The notes: a model not told the origin generated them from the sequence alone. A stretch of DNA of 64,000 nucleotides from Thalassospira marina (GCF_002844375.1 NZ_CP024199.1:1376001-1440000); one strand, 5' to 3'; counted from the stretch's first letter, positions 1-8,764 are shown. Translations and numbers: made by a program.

Positions 1-270
1 GCCGTTCACAAAGAACGTTCGTTCTTCGGCGAACTGGTGGACTTCATGGTTTCCGGCCCCGTCGTCGTCCAGGTTCTGGAAGGCGAAAATGCCGTTGCTA
101 AATATCGCGAAGTAATGGGTGCAACCAACCCGGCAAACGCCGACGAAGGCACCATTCGCAAGCTGTTTGCAGAATCCATCGAAGCCAACTCGGTTCATGG
201 TTCTGACTCGCTTGAAAACGCAGCTATCGAAGTTGCTTACTTCTTTGCCCAGACCGAAATCGTCGGTTAA
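1..270 (+). CDS. ndk: Nucleoside diphosphate kinase, 3' part (5' end outside window)
   Basis: The reading frame is open from the first base and ends at a TAA at 268-270, giving about 89 residues, so the N-terminal third is missing. The fragment carries the C-terminal NDK signature, including SGPVVVQVLEGENAV, MGATNP and NSVHGSDS; the histidine of that last motif is the phosphorylated catalytic residue of the family. NDK moves the gamma phosphate between nucleoside triphosphates and diphosphates in the cytoplasm and balances NTP and dNTP pools. A strong hairpin terminator follows within about 40 bp, so ndk ends its transcription unit here. Confidence 0.96.
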   Translation, partial: AVHKERSFFGELVDFMVSGPVVVQVLEGENAVAKYREVMGATNPANADEGTIRKLFAESIEANSVHGSDSLENAAIEVAYFFAQTEIVG

Positions 271-309
271 TCCGGGCCTGTCGCAGTAATTGCGGCGCGG
301 AAGTAAAAA

Positions 310-341
310 ACACCCCGTACCGAAAGGTGCGGGGTGTTTTG
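310..341 (+). terminator. Rho-independent terminator after ndk
   Basis: A roughly 12-bp stem (ACACCCCGTACC with GGTGCGGGGTGT, one G-T wobble) closes on a GAAA tetraloop and is followed by a T-rich run. It lies 40 bp after the ndk stop and before the convergent chemoreceptor gene. Confidence 0.9.
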
Positions 342-463
342 TTTTGGGCATATGCCGGGCAGTTGTCCGTGGCGATGTTGCGCTCTCCGCCCGGACCTTC
401 CGCTAGCGATGATCCGGGCTGGCAAAATACAAAGGCGGCCCTTGGTGCGACGGGCAAAGGGCG

Positions 464-2170
464 TTAGTTGCGCACCTGTTTGAAAAAACCATCCACCGAA
501 TGGCGCAATGAATTGGCGCTGGCACCAAGTTGCTGGGCGGCGGCGGCAAGGTCGCTGGCGGAAAGCTGGCTTTCATTGGCGGCATCGCGAATGGAACTGG
601 CCTTCTGGGATGCCTGGAAGGTGCCATCCGATGCCGATTGAACGTTCTGGGCGATGTTGCGGGTGGCGTCGGCCTGCTGGGTCATGGCCTGGGCAATGGC
701 CGAGGATATTTCATCCATTTGCGAAATCACGCGCGAAATTTCCTGAATGGCGGTGACGGATTCGCGGGTGGCGGTTTGAATGCCAGTGATCTGGCTGCTG
801 ATTTCATCGGTTGCGCGCGAGGTTTGGGTGGCAAGGTTTTTGACCTCGGATGCGACAACGGCAAAACCCTTGCCGGCATCGCCCGCACGGGCGGCTTCGA
901 TGGTGGCGTTAAGGGCCAGAAGGTTGGTCTGGTTAGCGATATCGGAAATCAAACCCAGAACCTGGCCGATGTGATCGGCCGAATTGGCAAGCCCTTCGAC
1001 CAGTTCATTGGTGTGCTGGGCCTGGGTAACGGCCTGACGGGCAATTTCCGACGAACTGTTGGCCTGTTGCGTGATATCGCGAATGGATTGTGTAAGCTGA
1101 TCAGCCGCCGTGGCAACGGTTTGCACGCTGCTATTTGCCTGGGACGAGGCATCGGACACATCTTCGGATGTGGAAACACTGGTGCGCGCGTTGCGGGTCA
1201 GGGTATCGGATGTATCGCTGATTTTGCCTGCCGCGCGGGTCACATTGGAAACAACGCTGGCAATTTCGTTGTCAAAGGCGGTAATGGCGGCGTTGCGTTT
1301 TTCATTGGCACGCGAAAGCTGTTCCTGCTGGCGGGCCTTTTCGGTGGAAAGGGTTTCGGCGCGTTCCATGGCCTGCTGGAAAATCTGCACAGACCGGGCC
1401 ATTTCGCCAATTTCATCTTCATCATCAAGATAGGCGATTTCGGCCTGGGCATTGCCCGATGACAGGTCCTTCATGCTGCCAGACAGGCGGCCAATGCGCC
1501 CGGAAATGCGTTTACGTGCCGAGACTGTAAAAAAGCCTGCAACAACAAAGCCAAGAATGGTGATGATCGTCATGGTGATGACGGAACCGCGCACATGGGC
1601 GCGCATTTCTTCAACGCCGACATCCATATCATCGTGGATCAGTTCTTCGGCCTGATCGGCAAGGGAAATGAATTCGTCAAAGGTGGCATCAAATTTGGCA
1701 TCGGCCTCGGACCCGGCCTTGAGGTTGGCACCGCTGCCCGCTGCCTCGCGGGCGTCATAGCGCTGATGGGCGCTAGCGGTGAATTCGGCAATGGCGGAAA
1801 CCACCGTTTTCATCTTGTCGCGCACCGCCTCGCTTCTGCTGGCGATAAAGGTGCCTTCATCGTTGGCGCCACCATTAAGAATGGCATTTGCATACCATGC
1901 GCTTTCGGCCAGCAGGTCCCAGACTTCGTTGATGTCTTCGCTGCCGTCCCCCGACATGATTTCTTCAAAAACCAGATGCGCCTTTGTGGCGGTCAGTTTG
2001 ATTTCCATGGCCGCATCGCCCAGCGGGGCAAGTTCGACGGAAACCCTGTCGCCTTCGTGGCCTGTGGCAATGGTGAAATAGATGCCGGCACTGCCAATGG
2101 CAGCGGCGATCAGGGCCATGGCGGCAAATGCCAAAAGCAGGCGCTGGCTGATATTCCGGGTAAGTGACAT
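464..2170 (-). CDS. Methyl-accepting chemotaxis protein
   Basis: This 568-residue transmembrane chemoreceptor reads a periplasmic signal and passes it to CheA/CheW. TM1 spans about residues 10-33, a mostly helical periplasmic region follows to about 194, and TM2 spans about 195-217. A HAMP linker leads into the long cytoplasmic MCP signalling coiled coil. The conserved hairpin tip is clear (SDIANQTNLLALNATIEAARAG, then GKGFAVVASEVKNLA). The sensor domain is not one I can name, so the ligand is unknown. No NWETF-like CheR/CheB pentapeptide is seen at the C-terminus. No other che genes lie nearby, so it is an orphan receptor. The start is the ATG at 2170. Confidence 0.95.
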   Translation of the reverse strand: MSLTRNISQRLLLAFAAMALIAAAIGSAGIYFTIATGHEGDRVSVELAPLGDAAMEIKLTATKAHLVFEEIMSGDGSEDINEVWDLLAESAWYANAILNGGANDEGTFIASRSEAVRDKMKTVVSAIAEFTASAHQRYDAREAAGSGANLKAGSEADAKFDATFDEFISLADQAEELIHDDMDVGVEEMRAHVRGSVITMTIITILGFVVAGFFTVSARKRISGRIGRLSGSMKDLSSGNAQAEIAYLDDEDEIGEMARSVQIFQQAMERAETLSTEKARQQEQLSRANEKRNAAITAFDNEIASVVSNVTRAAGKISDTSDTLTRNARTSVSTSEDVSDASSQANSSVQTVATAADQLTQSIRDITQQANSSSEIARQAVTQAQHTNELVEGLANSADHIGQVLGLISDIANQTNLLALNATIEAARAGDAGKGFAVVASEVKNLATQTSRATDEISSQITGIQTATRESVTAIQEISRVISQMDEISSAIAQAMTQQADATRNIAQNVQSASDGTFQASQKASSIRDAANESQLSASDLAAAAQQLGASANSLRHSVDGFFKQVRN

Positions 2171-2309
2171 GGCGAAACCCCAATTTAGAAACTCAATTCG
2201 TAAATTGGGCGCCTTTGAAATTGTTCAATATCCAGATGCGCTAAAAGACCAAGAAACCGGCAATTTTGCCGATGGTCCAATGATCGCAAGCATCGCCCGG
2301 GCGGGCAAA

Positions 2310-2333
2310 CTGGCCGGGATGGAGCCCGGCCAG
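2310..2333. other. GC-rich perfect hairpin
   Basis: A 9-bp perfect inverted repeat (CTGGCCGGG / CCCGGCCAG, 6-nt loop) lies just beyond the stop of the small gene at 2357-2491. It has no convincing T run on either strand. It may be a weak terminator or a structural element at the 3' end of that mRNA. Confidence 0.45.
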
Positions 2334-2356
2334 TCTGACAGGATCTGATGGGGGAA

Positions 2357-2491
2357 TCAGAGAAAAAAGATCATCAGGAACAGCAATGTTGCTGCTGCTG
2401 CCAGCACGTTTGTAAAAAGAAACCAGGCAAATTTATGCCATGACTTCCCTTGTTCCCGGACCAGATGAGGGTCGTATTCACTGCCTTGCAT
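2357..2491 (-). CDS. Small aa3-type cytochrome oxidase subunit IV-like membrane peptide
   Basis: This is a 44-residue protein with an ideal Shine-Dalgarno site (AAAGGAGG at 2497-2504, about 5 nt before the ATG). It begins MQGSEYDPHLVREQGKSW, continues with a single hydrophobic helix (FAWFLFTNVLAAAATLLFLMIFFL), and ends there. The layout matches the bacterial aa3-type cytochrome c oxidase subunit IV family (COX4_pro_2): a short charged N-terminus with a H-x(n)-W-x-x-F pattern and one C-terminal TM helix. A second member lies 300 bp upstream at 2793-2921, starting with the similar MQGNDYE. The likely role is an accessory peptide of a haem-copper oxidase in the inner membrane. The family call rests on architecture and short motif similarity, so it is moderate; the existence of the gene is well supported by its RBS. 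Confidence 0.72.
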   Translation of the reverse strand: MQGSEYDPHLVREQGKSWHKFAWFLFTNVLAAAATLLFLMIFFL

Positions 2492-2792
2492 GTTTTCCTC
2501 CTTTAAGAAGGCATTGCTTGTGGCCAACGTTGATGTGACCCTTTTTTGATGGAATCATTAAGCAACACCAGAAGGGTGAATTTGTGCCGGGAATGTAACA
2601 ATTTAATGGCGATCAAATTAAAAATTTTAGTGCAAAAATTGAACTTTTTCAGAGGGATAGCCCGTAAAAACCCTGACGCCATTCCGCCGTGAAAAAGGCA
2701 AAAAAAAGCCGCCTGTGCGCAACAGGCGGTTTAATTGCTGCCGGGCGCAGATGCGCCACGGGCGAAATTTTTAAAGTGTCAGGTCGCTGTTT
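2492..2792. other. Gene-free spacer between the two small oxidase peptides
   Basis: Apart from the RBS of the downstream peptide and the terminator of the upstream one (2699-2731), about 200 AT-rich bases (2510-2700) hold no open frame I can support. This stretch probably carries the promoter of the 2357-2491 gene. Confidence 0.5.
2699..2731 (-). terminator. Terminator after the upstream COX IV-like gene
   Basis: The 8-bp stem CCGCCTGT/ACAGGCGG is followed on the minus strand by eight T residues, about 60 bp after the stop of the 2793-2921 gene. The two small genes are therefore probably transcribed separately. Confidence 0.85.
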
Positions 2793-2921
2793 TTACAGCA
2801 GAAAAAGCGCCATCAGAACGACAATCGCAATCACGCTGCCGGTGGCATATTTTACAAAACGGGTATAGCCAGCATAGATATCCTTGTGGGTGCTGGTCAG
2901 TTCGTAATCATTTCCCTGCAC
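2793..2921 (-). CDS. aa3-type cytochrome c oxidase subunit IV
   Basis: This is a 42-residue protein reading MQGNDYELTSTHKDIYAGY, then a single TM helix ending IAIVVLMALFLL. That is a close fit to the bacterial aa3-type cytochrome c oxidase subunit IV family, a one-helix accessory subunit of the proton-pumping terminal oxidase. The start is taken as the GTG at 2921 because GGAGG lies 5 nt upstream (complement at 2927-2931). An ATG at 2933 would overlap that RBS, and the frame open further upstream to 3101 has no matching content. The catalytic oxidase subunits are not in the window. A terminator follows at 2699-2731. Confidence 0.88.
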   Translation of the reverse strand: MQGNDYELTSTHKDIYAGYTRFVKYATGSVIAIVVLMALFLL

Positions 2922-3236
2922 AGGGGCCTCCATCCGATAAAAGATTACAGCCAGAACAACAGGGCACGAAATTGCCATATTGGGGCGCCACCGGCCGCAT
3001 TTTGCCAGGGCAATTGCGGTGGGGCAGACTGTTCTGGAGTCATTCTTGTTATAAACGCGGGCATCATCGCGTGCAAGACGGGTTTTGACAACATAATTCA
3101 ACCATTTGCGTAAAACGCCATGGTTGAACAGGGCCGGTTGGGCAAAAGTGCGGCAACACCGGAATATGCGGCCGGGGGCTGGGCCGGGATGATGCCAGAA
3201 ACCATGCTGGCGCCAGATCCGGCGCCAGCGGTTCTT
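2922..3236. other. Intergenic region between COX IV-like gene and purN
   Basis: The region holds the promoter side of the small oxidase gene and, at 3206-3229, a hairpin after purN. No supported coding frame was seen on either strand. Confidence 0.5.
3206..3229 (-). terminator. Probable hairpin after purN
   Basis: A 9-bp perfect stem (GCTGGCGCC/GGCGCCAGC, 6-nt loop) begins 7 bp past the purN stop. The following minus-strand sequence has only a short TTT run, so it is a weak or Rho-assisted terminator at best. Confidence 0.5.
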
Positions 3237-3911
3237 TCATCCGTTTGCCAATACCGGGTTGATATGGGCGAAATCCGGGCTTTGCGAATCGCGCACGGTA
3301 ACGCGTCCGTCTTCGCCAACCACAACCCGGTCTTCGGCGATCGCGCGAATCACCTGCGGATAGATCTGATGTTCCTGGCGCAAAATGCGCTGACCCAGGC
3401 TGTGGGCATCATCGCTTGCCAGAACCGGAACAACGGCCTGGGCAATGATCGGCCCTGCATCCATTTCGGGCACAACAAAATGCACCGTGCAGCCGGAATA
3501 TTTAACCCCGGCGGCGATGGTCTGTTCGTGGGCATGCAGCCCCTTGAACGATGGCAGCAGGGACGGATGAATATTGATCAGCCGTCCTTCCCAGCGTTTA
3601 ACGAAGCTTTCGCTGACCAACCGCAGATACCCCGCCAGAACCACAAGGTCGGCACCGCTTTGCGCGATCAGTTCGCTGACAGCATGGTCATAGGCTTCGC
3701 GCCCGCCGGGATAGCCTTTATGCGCAAGGCTTTTGGCCTCGATCCCGGCGTTGCGGGCGCGGTCCAGGCCTTTGGCATCGGGCTGGTTGGAAAAAACCAG
3801 GACGATTTCGGCCGGGTAACCGGCGCTATTGCAGGCATCAATGATGGCCTGCAAGTTGCTACCACTTCCTGAAACCAGAACTGCCAGTTTCAGCCGGTTT
3901 ACTTTTCCCAT
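3237..3911 (-). CDS. purN: Phosphoribosylglycinamide formyltransferase (GART)
   Basis: PurN transfers a formyl group from 10-formyl-THF to GAR, the third step of purine synthesis. The 224 residues show the N-terminal VLVSGSGSNLQAI loop (12-23) and the catalytic set N113, H115 (in NIHPSLLPSFKG) and D151 (in MDAGPI). Length is slightly above the usual 190-215 because of a C-terminal tail that lacks known motifs. The ATG at 3911 lies inside the 3' end of purM, a 13-bp overlap, so the two are translationally coupled. The frame ends close to a hairpin at 3206-3229. Confidence 0.97.
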   Translation of the reverse strand: MGKVNRLKLAVLVSGSGSNLQAIIDACNSAGYPAEIVLVFSNQPDAKGLDRARNAGIEAKSLAHKGYPGGREAYDHAVSELIAQSGADLVVLAGYLRLVSESFVKRWEGRLINIHPSLLPSFKGLHAHEQTIAAGVKYSGCTVHFVVPEMDAGPIIAQAVVPVLASDDAHSLGQRILRQEHQIYPQVIRAIAEDRVVVGEDGRVTVRDSQSPDFAHINPVLANG

Positions 3912-4972
3912 GCCCGGCCCATGTTTTTGATGATGACCTGCGGGCCATCGCCAGCGCGCGGCCCGATGGTGCCGATCTGGCTGACGGTTTCGCCATGTTC
4001 ACGCAACAGGGCCTCGGCTTCGTCAGCTTTGTCGGCCGGGACGATTACGCACATGCCAATGCCGCAGTTAAAGGTACGGGCCATTTCGGTTGCCGGAATG
4101 CCGCCTTCGCTTGCCAGCCATTTGAAAATCGGCAGGTAATCCCAGCAATCGGCATCAAAAACGGCAGTGGCATTTTCCGGCAGAACGCGCGGGACATTTT
4201 CCGTCAAACCGCCACCGGTGATGTGCGCCAGTGCCTTGACCAAACCGGCCTTATGCGCAGCAAGGCAGCTTTTGACATAGATTTTGGTGGGTTCCAGCAG
4301 GGCTTCGCCCACTTTCTTGCCCGGTGCAAACGGCGCTTCGTCGTCATAGGCAAGGCCTGCTTTTTCAACGACCTTGCGGACCAGCGAATAACCGTTGGAA
4401 TGCACACCGCTGGATGCCAGACCCAGAATAACATCGCCTTCGGCAACATTGCTGCCATCAAGCAGTTCGCCACGTTCGGCCGCACCCACGGCAAAACCGG
4501 CCAGGTCATATTCGCCATCGGCATACATGCCCGGCATTTCGGCGGTTTCACCACCGATCAATGCACAACCGGCCTGTTTGCAGCCATCGGCAATACCGGC
4601 AACAACGTCGGTTGCCTTTTCAACGGCAAGTTTGCCTGTGGCAAAATAATCAAGAAACAGCAGCGGCTCGGCACCCTGAACGACCAGGTCATTCACGCTC
4701 ATGGCGACAAGGTCGATACCAACGGTGTCGTGTTTGTCAGCCAGGAAGGCGACCTTCAGTTTCGTTCCGACGCCATCGGTGCAGGAAACCAGTACCGGGT
4801 CGTTATAACCGGCTGCTTTAAGGTCGAACAGTGCGCCGAATCCACCCAGTCCGCCGGAAACACCGGAACGGCTGGTGGCCTTGGCCAGGGGTTTAATTGC
4901 ATCGACAAGGGCATTACCGGCATCAATATCAACACCGGAGTCCTTATAGGTGAGGCCGTTGCGGGCGGTCAT
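3899..4972 (-). CDS. purM: Phosphoribosylformylglycinamidine cyclo-ligase (AIR synthetase)
   Basis: PurM closes the imidazole ring of AIR using ATP, the fifth step of purine synthesis. The 357 residues include the GVGTKLKVAF loop, GGETAEMPGMY, SSGVHSNGYSLVR and HITGGGLTENVPRVLP, all typical of PurM. The start is placed at the ATG at 4972, giving MTARNGLTYKD, because GAGGA lies about 6 nt upstream; a GTG five codons further upstream would sit on that RBS. It is the first gene of a purM-purN operon and is divergent from the DUF2066 gene across about 294 bp, where I saw no purine riboswitch. Confidence 0.97.
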   Translation of the reverse strand: MTARNGLTYKDSGVDIDAGNALVDAIKPLAKATSRSGVSGGLGGFGALFDLKAAGYNDPVLVSCTDGVGTKLKVAFLADKHDTVGIDLVAMSVNDLVVQGAEPLLFLDYFATGKLAVEKATDVVAGIADGCKQAGCALIGGETAEMPGMYADGEYDLAGFAVGAAERGELLDGSNVAEGDVILGLASSGVHSNGYSLVRKVVEKAGLAYDDEAPFAPGKKVGEALLEPTKIYVKSCLAAHKAGLVKALAHITGGGLTENVPRVLPENATAVFDADCWDYLPIFKWLASEGGIPATEMARTFNCGIGMCVIVPADKADEAEALLREHGETVSQIGTIGPRAGDGPQVIIKNMGRAWEK

Positions 4973-5266
4973 GGGCGATCCTCGCACTCACTGAATTTGA
5001 AAGGGAAAGCGGGAAAGCCCGCGTTTTTCATCGTCACCCGGAAATTGGTAACATGGTAGCGATGATAAACGCGGACTTGATAAATTCCGCTGGCCCGAAA
5101 ATACTCAAACCCGTGATGAATGCAATGATCTGCTGTGCATGGGAGACTTTTCTTTCCGTCATGCGTTACCTATGCAACAAGGTCTTTGTAAAGCCGCGCT
5201 GCTAGAAGGCACAGGCGAACCAAATTCAGGGGCCTGAACCATGACCAAACGGGCAAAGAGGCAAAC

Positions 5267-6403
5267 GTGCTGGATCGATTAAAACCAATTCATCTGCTGA
5301 CCGGAATGATCGCCGGTATTTTCGTGCTGGTTTCTGCCGGGAATGTTACCCGGGCATCAGCACAGGATTTGTATACTGTTAGCGGTGTTCATGTTGATGA
5401 AAGTGCCGATAGCGCCACAAAAGCCCGCGACGCGGCACTGGCAAGCGGGCAGCGGGTGGCATTTTCGCGCCTGATCAGCCGTTTGACCAGCGCGGATAGC
5501 GGCGCATCGGTTGGCATGCCCGACCAGAACACGATTACCAATATGGTGCGCGATTTTGGCGTATCGAACGAAAAAACATCGTCGGTGCGCTATATCGCCG
5601 ATATGAGCGTGCGTTTTAAGGCCGATCAGGTGCGCCGGTTCCTACAGAATCGCAATGTGCCATTTGCCGAGACAACAGCGCGCAAAGTTCTGATTTTGCC
5701 GGTATTTTCAGACCAGGGTTATACCAACCTGTGGGATGACCCGAACCCCTGGCGTGATGCCTGGAACCAGGTTTCGGGCGAAAGCGGGCTGGTGCCCGTG
5801 ACCCTTGCTGTGGGTGACCTTGACGATATTGGGACGGTTTCGGTGGACCAGGCCCAGGCCGGTGACCAGGCCGCGATTGACAAGATTGGCCAGCGTTATG
5901 GCGCAAATGTTGCCGTGGTCGATGCCAGCATCAGCGGAACGGGCGATGCGCAGGCGGTTGATGTGTCGGTAACCCGTTATGATGCATCGGGATCGCCGCA
6001 GGTATTTGGCGTGCATGAAAACATGGCTGCGGGCGAATCGGTTAACGATATGCTAAAGCGTGCTGCATCGGATGTGCGTTCCCAGCTTGAAAACAGCTGG
6101 AAACAGGCGAGCATGATCGATTATGGCGCCGGTGGCGAATTGATGCTGTTTATTCCGATTACGGGCATGGATGACTGGGCCGGTATTGAAAGCCGCCTTG
6201 AAAACCTGCCGGTGATCAAACTGATGCGGGTTGTCGCCATGTCGCGCCGCGAGGTGCAGGTCGATGTCGAATTTGCGGGCACCAATGACCAGTTCCGCGT
6301 GGCCCTGGCACAGCAGAACCTTGCCTTGCAGCAGATTGACCAGTTGTGGTTTGTCGAACCGTCGGGCAGCAACCGGCTGGCAAAGCTGATGGGCAATCCG
6401 TGA
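5267..6403 (+). CDS. DUF2066 domain-containing secreted protein
   Basis: The 378-residue protein has an N-terminal export signal (hydrophobic core about residues 8-26, cleavage probably after ASA near 33). The remainder matches the DUF2066 family, whose function is unknown. The body opens DLYTVSGVHVDESADSATKARDAALASGQRVAF, typical of the family N-terminus. It is probably periplasmic. The start is a GTG at 5267 preceded by AGAGG; an ATG at 5241 is out of frame and closes after 13 codons. In alphaproteobacteria this family is often found between purM and the AI-2E permease/hdaA pair, as here. No enzymatic motif is evident. Confidence 0.85.
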   Translation: MLDRLKPIHLLTGMIAGIFVLVSAGNVTRASAQDLYTVSGVHVDESADSATKARDAALASGQRVAFSRLISRLTSADSGASVGMPDQNTITNMVRDFGVSNEKTSSVRYIADMSVRFKADQVRRFLQNRNVPFAETTARKVLILPVFSDQGYTNLWDDPNPWRDAWNQVSGESGLVPVTLAVGDLDDIGTVSVDQAQAGDQAAIDKIGQRYGANVAVVDASISGTGDAQAVDVSVTRYDASGSPQVFGVHENMAAGESVNDMLKRAASDVRSQLENSWKQASMIDYGAGGELMLFIPITGMDDWAGIESRLENLPVIKLMRVVAMSRREVQVDVEFAGTNDQFRVALAQQNLALQQIDQLWFVEPSGSNRLAKLMGNP

Positions 6404-6458
6404 TCGGGTAAATTGCCTTTCGTCCTGATCGGGCAATGATATAAGGCCATGTGGGCCG

Positions 6459-6541
6459 AAATTTATGCGGGCGCACGAACACGGGTCGTGTGCCCGTAAA
6501 TTTGCGTTTACCCATCATCACGGGTTGATCTTGGTGATGGG
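6459..6541. other. Two consecutive intergenic hairpins
   Basis: The first (6459-6503) is a long imperfect stem pairing AAATTTA..CGGGCGCACGA with TCGTGTGCCCGTAAATTT. The second (6511-6541) pairs CCCATCA with TGATGGG. Both lie between the DUF2066 gene and the permease gene. Neither ends in a strong T run, so they may be mRNA processing or attenuation structures rather than plain terminators. Confidence 0.5.
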
Positions 6542-6616
6542 GCGCGTTATTCGCCGCTGCTCCGGGGATGGGGTGGCATTTGCCATTGAACGGCACAGGG
6601 AAAACGGGAAACCGAC

Positions 6617-7864
6617 ATGACGATCCGCGATCAGGTGCGTTTCTGGCTTTTGGCCTGTGGCGCGTTCTTTTTTCTGATATGGCTGTTTTCGGGCATTTTG
6701 CTGCCGTTTGTGGCGGGCATGGCGATTGCCTATTTCCTCGACCCGCTGGCCGACCGCCTTGAAGCACGCGGCCTTAGCCGCACGCTGGCGACCACGATTA
6801 TCACGGCGCTGTTTTTCCTGATTTTGGTCTTTGTGCTGTTGTTGATTGTGCCATTGATCGGCAGCCAGCTTGCCGGGTTCCTTGAACGTCTGCCGGGTTA
6901 TATCAGCGACCTTCGCGCCCAGGCGGCCCCCTATATTCAGCATATTGCCGATAAAATCGCCCCTGAAACGCTTAACAGCGTTGGGGAATCGATTAAGGGG
7001 CAAACGGCCAATGCCATTAAGTGGGCTGGCAATATTCTGGGTAACCTTTTGACGGGCAGCCTCGCATTGCTGAATTTCCTCAGCCTTGTGTTCATTACGC
7101 CGGTGGTGTCGTTTTACCTGCTGCGCGACTGGGACAAGATTGTTGGCAAGGTTGATAGCTGGCTGCCGCGCTGGCTGGCGGGGGATATTCGCCAGTGTGC
7201 GCGCGATATTGACCTGACGCTGGCCGGGTTTGTGCGCGGGCAATCAACCGTCTGTTTGTTGCTGGGCCTGTTTTACGGGCTGGGATTAACGCTGGTCGGG
7301 CTTGAATTCGGCTTTTTGATCGGCCTTATGACCGGCATTTTATCCTTTGTGCCCTATTTCGGCATGCTGGTGGGGTTTGCCGTTGGGGTTGGCGTTGCCA
7401 TTGCCCAGTTCGGGTTCGGTCTGAATGTTGTTTTTGTGGTGGGCGTGTTTTTGCTGGGCCAGTTGATGGAAGGCAATTTCCTAACCCCGAAACTGGTGGG
7501 CGATAAGGTTGGCCTGCATGCGGTGTGGGTGATGTTTGCCCTGCTGGCGGGCGGCGCGATGTTTGGCTTTTTGGGGGTTATGCTGGCGGTGCCGGTGGCA
7601 GCCGCAATTGGCGTTCTGGTACGCTATGCGCTGGCGCGCTATCTTGAAAGCCGCCTTTATGACCACGCGCCACAACCACTGGCCAGCCTTGCTGGTGGGG
7701 GCGATATGGATATGCCGGTTGCCAGCGCGGGCAGTTCTGCCAGCACGGCGGGGCAGGATGTGAATGCCAGCGTTGCAAGCCAAAAACCCGCCGGGCCGAA
7801 GGCTGCTGCCGATGGCGGCACAAATGATGGCAAGACTGGCGGATCGGACAAGCCGCAATCCTGA
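6617..7864 (+). CDS. AI-2E family transporter (PerM/YdiK-like permease)
   Basis: This is a 415-residue inner-membrane protein. Paired TM helices at the N-terminus (about 10-55 and 65-90) are followed by an amphipathic region, then more helices including the family stretch LLGLFYGLGLTLVGLEFGFLIG and LEGNFLTPKLVGDKVGLHAVWVMFALLAGG-like segments (EGNFLTPKLVG is the family hallmark). The C-terminal ~65 residues are Ala/Gly/Ser-rich and likely disordered. Members have been linked to autoinducer-2 export or ion/proton antiport, so the substrate cannot be read from sequence. hdaA starts 20 bp after the stop, so the two are probably co-transcribed. Confidence 0.9.
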   Translation: MTIRDQVRFWLLACGAFFFLIWLFSGILLPFVAGMAIAYFLDPLADRLEARGLSRTLATTIITALFFLILVFVLLLIVPLIGSQLAGFLERLPGYISDLRAQAAPYIQHIADKIAPETLNSVGESIKGQTANAIKWAGNILGNLLTGSLALLNFLSLVFITPVVSFYLLRDWDKIVGKVDSWLPRWLAGDIRQCARDIDLTLAGFVRGQSTVCLLLGLFYGLGLTLVGLEFGFLIGLMTGILSFVPYFGMLVGFAVGVGVAIAQFGFGLNVVFVVGVFLLGQLMEGNFLTPKLVGDKVGLHAVWVMFALLAGGAMFGFLGVMLAVPVAAAIGVLVRYALARYLESRLYDHAPQPLASLAGGGDMDMPVASAGSSASTAGQDVNASVASQKPAGPKAAADGGTNDGKTGGSDKPQS

Positions 7865-7883
7865 TGAATTTGAAACCATAATT

Positions 7884-8576
7884 ATGAACGCACCGACCAT
7901 GGAAACCCTGATCCCGCAACAATTGCCGCTGGCGCTGGAAATGCGCCCGGCATTGGCGCGTGCGGATTTCATGGTGACCAATTGCAACCGCGAGGCGGTG
8001 GCCTGGATTGACCGCTGGCCGGAATGGCCGGTGCCAGCCCTGTGCCTTTATGGTCCTGCCGGGTCGGGTAAAAGCCACCTTGCCGAAGTGTGGCGTGCGC
8101 GATCCGGTGCCGCAAGTATTGCCGGAAGCGATCTGATCGGCGCAAATCCCGATGCGTTGCTGGGTGACGATACCGGCCTTGTGATTGAAGATGCCGATAT
8201 GGCGCTTGATGAAACGGTGTGTTTTCACCTGTATAACATGCTGAAGGAACGCGGTGGGCATTTGCTGCTGACGGCACAACAGCCGCCATCACGTTGGAAG
8301 GTGGATCTGGCGGACTTGCGATCGCGCCTTGGCGCGGCATTGGTTTGCGAAATTTCCCCACCCGATGATGATTTGCTGGTGGGTTTGCTGATCAAACTGT
8401 TTGCGGACCGGCAAATTGCTCCGGCACCGCAAATTGTCGCCTATATCGTGCCGCGTATTGAACGCTCCTTTGCGGCACTGACCCAGCTTGTCGCCGCGAT
8501 TGATCGCCGGGCACTGGCGGAAAAACGCGCCGTTACGCTGCCGCTGGTGCGCTCTGTCATGGAAGAAAACCAGTAA
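7884..8576 (+). CDS. hdaA: DnaA-related regulatory ATPase HdaA
   Basis: This 230-residue protein is an AAA+ relative of DnaA without the DNA-binding domain. With the beta sliding clamp, Hda-type proteins stimulate ATP hydrolysis by DnaA and so prevent re-initiation. The N-terminal QLPLAL (13-18) is a clamp-binding hexapeptide. Walker A is GPAGSGKS (57-64), and a degenerate Walker B (LVIEDAD) lies near 94-100. The ATG at 7884 is chosen because it gives the family length and puts the clamp motif near the terminus. A frame open further upstream would overlap the permease gene. The placement after the permease gene is common in alphaproteobacteria. Confidence 0.9.
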   Translation: MNAPTMETLIPQQLPLALEMRPALARADFMVTNCNREAVAWIDRWPEWPVPALCLYGPAGSGKSHLAEVWRARSGAASIAGSDLIGANPDALLGDDTGLVIEDADMALDETVCFHLYNMLKERGGHLLLTAQQPPSRWKVDLADLRSRLGAALVCEISPPDDDLLVGLLIKLFADRQIAPAPQIVAYIVPRIERSFAALTQLVAAIDRRALAEKRAVTLPLVRSVMEENQ

Positions 8577-8764
8577 CCTGCCGTTTTGATCGGGCTTGTC
8601 TTGAAATCGTAGCTGTGGCGTGTTAGCGGGCAGGCCACGGGCGTGCGGCTTTTCTTGCAATGCTTCCAGATCGTGCCAAAGTGAAAAAGTCCTGTGTCTT
8701 GCAAGAGGTGCGTTAACCTATTGGCATTATACAGGGTGCTTCATTAACAGGCGGGATCAGGTGT

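Noticed and set aside
530..1462. A 310-codon Gly-rich frame opposite the chemoreceptor
   Set aside because: It mirrors the coiled-coil coding sequence in antisense; no RBS or family.
3995..5059. A 354-codon plus-strand frame opposite purM
   Set aside because: It is a shadow of purM, with odd Cys/Gly/Phe-rich content and no recognisable domain.
4973..5266. Purine riboswitch upstream of purM
   Set aside because: I could not find the conserved three-way-junction core sequences; the region shows only ordinary promoter-like DNA.
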